Shown here piece after piece: positions 62,463 to 64,000 of a stretch of 64,000 bases of DNA. The stretch spans positions 152,873 through 216,872 of the forward strand of contig JADFZL010000012.1 of the NCBI GenBank assembly GCA_015232575.1, read 5' to 3'. The translations under genes and the position numbers were made by a program. This DNA comes from Candidatus Rifleibacteriota bacterium (GTDB taxonomy: Bacteria; Muiribacteriota; Ozemobacteria; Ozemobacterales; Ozemobacteraceae). A model generated the notes under the pieces. The model did no database searches, was not told the origin of the DNA, and saw only the letters and a list, made by a program, of their open reading frames with translations. Positions within the stretch are counted from its first letter, which is position 1; every line of letters begins with the position of its first letter.

Positions 62463-62511
62463 CACAAATCTATTATAACTTAAAACGAGGCAATTTTCCA
62501 AATGTCTTCTT
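62463..62511 (-). promoter_or_regulatory. sigma70-like promoter of the AAA-ATPase (duplicated sequence)
   Basis: Minus strand TTGGAA (62496-62501), 18 bases, TATAAT (62472-62477), embedded in a segment of about 47 bases shared with 59751-59797 with four or five differences. Confidence 0.7.
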
Positions 62512-62551
62512 ATTATCACTGGATAGTCGAATGGAAGCGTTTTCCATGTTC

Positions 62552-63358
62552 TTATGACCCAATTGATCCCCACTCAGCCCAGGACCCATCATACAACTTA
62601 GTATTTTTGTAACCACAAAGATTCGCCGCGAAATAACCAATGCATGCCGTAACACCTGAGCCACACGAGAAAATCAGTTCTTTATTTTCGTCACATCCTG
62701 CTTCTTTAAAAATATTCATTAAGTCTTTTTTCGACCTGAAGCTTATTCCATCGATAAATTGTGAAAATGGAATGTTGATTGAGCCTGGAATATGACCACT
62801 TCTAAGGCCTTGTCTTGGTTCTGGCACCTTGCCAAAAAAACGATCAGAGCTTCTAACATCTATGACAACACAATTCGGATTTATAGTTGCATTAAGCACT
62901 TCTTCCTTACTCGCAAGCATGTTTGAAATCTGGTGTGCAGTAAAACTGCCAAAAGTTGTCACATTTTCAAACGTTTTGAAAACAGGGAAACCATTATTTT
63001 TCCAGCCTGGAAGCCCTCCGTCAAGCACCGAAACGTTTTTACACCCCATTAGCGTAAAATTAAACCAGACTCGAGGCGATGAATATATGCCAACACAGTC
63101 ATATATAAAAATGGATGAGTCGTCATCTATACCAAGATCTCGCGCTTTTTTCTCGAAGTCCTTCAAGCTCAAAAGCGTGTGTGGAAAAGCCGAACCACTT
63201 ACTGAAAAGTCATCCACATCAAAGATTTTCGAGCCAGAAATAAACTCTGGGGTATCCATGGCAGGCTGTAAAGAATTTACAGGTTTTAACAGACAACAAA
63301 GAAGGATAGTGTTTTTATGACTTAATTTTTCTTTCAAACTTTTCGGATTGATGAGCAT
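62552..63358 (-). CDS. sulfurtransferase with two rhodanese domains (SseA-like)
   Basis: Thiosulfate or 3-mercaptopyruvate sulfurtransferase. The N-terminal rhodanese domain (about 10-125; SIFIYDCVGIYSSPRVWF, VSVLDGGLPGWKNNGFP) is the inactive type. The C-terminal domain (about 145-265) has VIDVRSSDRFFG, RSGHIPGSINIPFSQF and the active loop IFSCGSGVTACIGYFA, whose Cys accepts the sulfane sulfur; CGSGVTA is the usual 3-mercaptopyruvate-type loop. GAGGAG five bases before the ATG supports the start. Stands between the ATPase and its remnant; no sulfur-metabolism neighbours. Confidence 0.93.
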   Translation of the reverse strand: MLINPKSLKEKLSHKNTILLCCLLKPVNSLQPAMDTPEFISGSKIFDVDDFSVSGSAFPHTLLSLKDFEKKARDLGIDDDSSIFIYDCVGIYSSPRVWFNFTLMGCKNVSVLDGGLPGWKNNGFPVFKTFENVTTFGSFTAHQISNMLASKEEVLNATINPNCVVIDVRSSDRFFGKVPEPRQGLRSGHIPGSINIPFSQFIDGISFRSKKDLMNIFKEAGCDENKELIFSCGSGVTACIGYFAANLCGYKNTKLYDGSWAEWGSIGS

Positions 63359-63402
63359 ACTAACTCCTCAACTAAATTATTTAATGGAATATCTTTCCTC
63401 AA

Positions 63403-63523
63403 CGGCAATTTCTCTTATCGCTTCTGAAACTTTCTCAGAGTTTACCCTGAAAGAACCAGGTCCTGCAAGTTTCTTCGAAAGTATCGGAAATGCAGTTCTT
63501 TCATAACATAGTTGGGAACCCCA
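63403..63523 (-). pseudogene. remnant of a second AAA-ATPase/DUF1703 gene
   Basis: About 120 bases align to 61145-61265 inside the intact ATPase gene: shared runs include GCAATTTCTC, GAAACTTTCTCAGA, TTCGAAAGTAT and ACATAGTTGGGAACCCC. A one-base gap near CAAGTTTCTTCG shifts the frame. Nothing else of the gene remains. Confidence 0.85.
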
Positions 63524-63584
63524 GGTTTTTCATAATCCAATAATCATGCTTTCTATTGTGTACTACAAGTAATAGAAAGTTAAA

Positions 63585-64000
63585 TTATTTTGCTGGTTTT
63601 TCTGCAACGATTTTTTCGAGTTCAGTGGATGCAAGACCTGTGATCGAGGCAATTTGCCCCATAGTCATGCCAGCAGCTATTAGGCTTGTCGCAATTTCAA
63701 TTGCTTTAAGTTTTTCACCTTCTTTTCTGCCTTCTTTTCTGCCTTCGTCTCGGCCTTTTTCTCTGCCTTTTGTTTCGGCGGTCATTATTTCCTCAAGTGC
63801 GTCGAGACGCTTTTTCTGCTCTGATTCGTAGATTTCACGTTCGTCTTCTGAAAGATACATGACATCAAGTTTTTTTATGGCATTGCCGACATTTTCATCA
63901 ACCGATAACTCAGGAGGAATCTTATCTTTATCGTATTCATGAGCCTTGTTTAAAAAGGTTATCCATCGGTCAAGCGCTGTTGAAGGTGAAAAACTTAAAG
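63585..64000 (-). CDS. Rpn-family (PDDEXK transposase-like) protein, 5' end outside window
   Basis: The frame is open from the right edge to the stop at 63585. The visible part reads ALDRWITFLNKAHEYDKDKI, then DVMYLSEDEREIYESEQKKR, the standard C-terminal region of PD-(D/E)xK family transposases/Rpn recombination-promoting nucleases; the nuclease core lies outside. A Gly/Lys/Glu run KGREKGRDEGRKEGRKEG, encoded by a 12-base tandem repeat, and a helix-turn-helix-like tail (AAGMTMGQIASITGLASTE) complete it, as is usual in this family. Whether the whole gene is intact cannot be judged. Confidence 0.85.
   Translation of the reverse strand, partial: LSFSPSTALDRWITFLNKAHEYDKDKIPPELSVDENVGNAIKKLDVMYLSEDEREIYESEQKKRLDALEEIMTAETKGREKGRDEGRKEGRKEGEKLKAIEIATSLIAAGMTMGQIASITGLASTELEKIVAEKPAK

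Noticed and set aside
1..64000. tRNA, rRNA or insertion sequences with transposase
   Set aside because: No cloverleaf, rRNA segment or DDE/HUH transposase frame was seen. The Rpn-family gene at the right edge is transposase-like only by family name and has no visible ends.

Overview
The window comes from a low-to-moderate GC (about 40% by eye) chromosome of a diderm bacterium. The diderm call rests on an SLH-domain porin ending in Phe, a second outer-membrane barrel, a LolA-like carrier beside MacB/LolE-type permeases, several lipoproteins and signal peptides, and Ddl for peptidoglycan. Housekeeping genes (aspS, typA/bipA, ddl, lexA-dinB, two glutamine synthetases) are intact. The mix of type III glutamine synthetase, a 2.1-kaa alpha-2-macroglobulin-like protein, large sensor kinases and many dispersed hairpin repeats fits an uncultured or poorly sampled lineage (for example Riflebacteria-like), but nothing in the window proves the phylum.

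Layout. 1-6.1 kb: a membrane class III nucleotidyl cyclase (open at the left edge), two exported proteins and an ADP-ribosylglycohydrolase. 6.3-11.1 kb: minus-strand lexA > dinB > TPR-protein cluster, with a 75-bp tandem array and a GC-rich three-hairpin element between lexA and dinB. 11.2-17.5 kb: LysM protein, LRV/HEAT-like protein, aspS, histidine kinase. 18-28.3 kb: type III glutamine synthetase, methyltransferase, zinc-finger protein, M30-like protease, typA/bipA, a small ORF, and a divergent type I glutamine synthetase preceded by a second copy of the three-hairpin element and a 54-bp tandem array. 28.5-33 kb: a small exported protein, a lipoprotein, a decayed nucleotidyltransferase cassette and an AAA/DUF4143 ATPase behind a perfect 38-bp palindrome. 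33.2-44.4 kb: cupin, alpha-2-macroglobulin-like giant, divergent SLH-porin, FabH-like protein, CAT-like acetyltransferase. 44.4-54.2 kb: PocR-PAS hybrid kinase, then a five-gene minus-strand unit (ABC ATPase, LolA-like carrier, two permeases, outer-membrane barrel). 54.6-64 kb: ddl, membrane protein, an overlapping pair of RlaP-type nucleotidyltransferases, YaiI/YqxD, AAA-ATPase/DUF1703, sulfurtransferase, an ATPase-gene remnant and an Rpn-family protein open at the right edge.

Three ideas tie the region together. First, envelope biology dominates: an export-type ABC/LolA-like/barrel cluster, two barrels, a macroglobulin-like protein, and many secreted repeat proteins. Second, nitrogen assimilation is represented by two unrelated glutamine synthetase types 6 kb apart. 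Third, gaps between genes are full of repeats. They include two families of dispersed hairpins, one of which interrupts a gene, and a 76-bp three-hairpin element found directly upstream of both dinB and the type I glutamine synthetase. The two copies differ at three positions, two of which form a compensatory base-pair swap. At dinB the element supplies the apparent start codon and an N-terminal extension. I regard that element family as the most unusual thing here. The overlapping RlaP pair, the 38-bp palindrome and the ABC/LolA-like/barrel unit come next.
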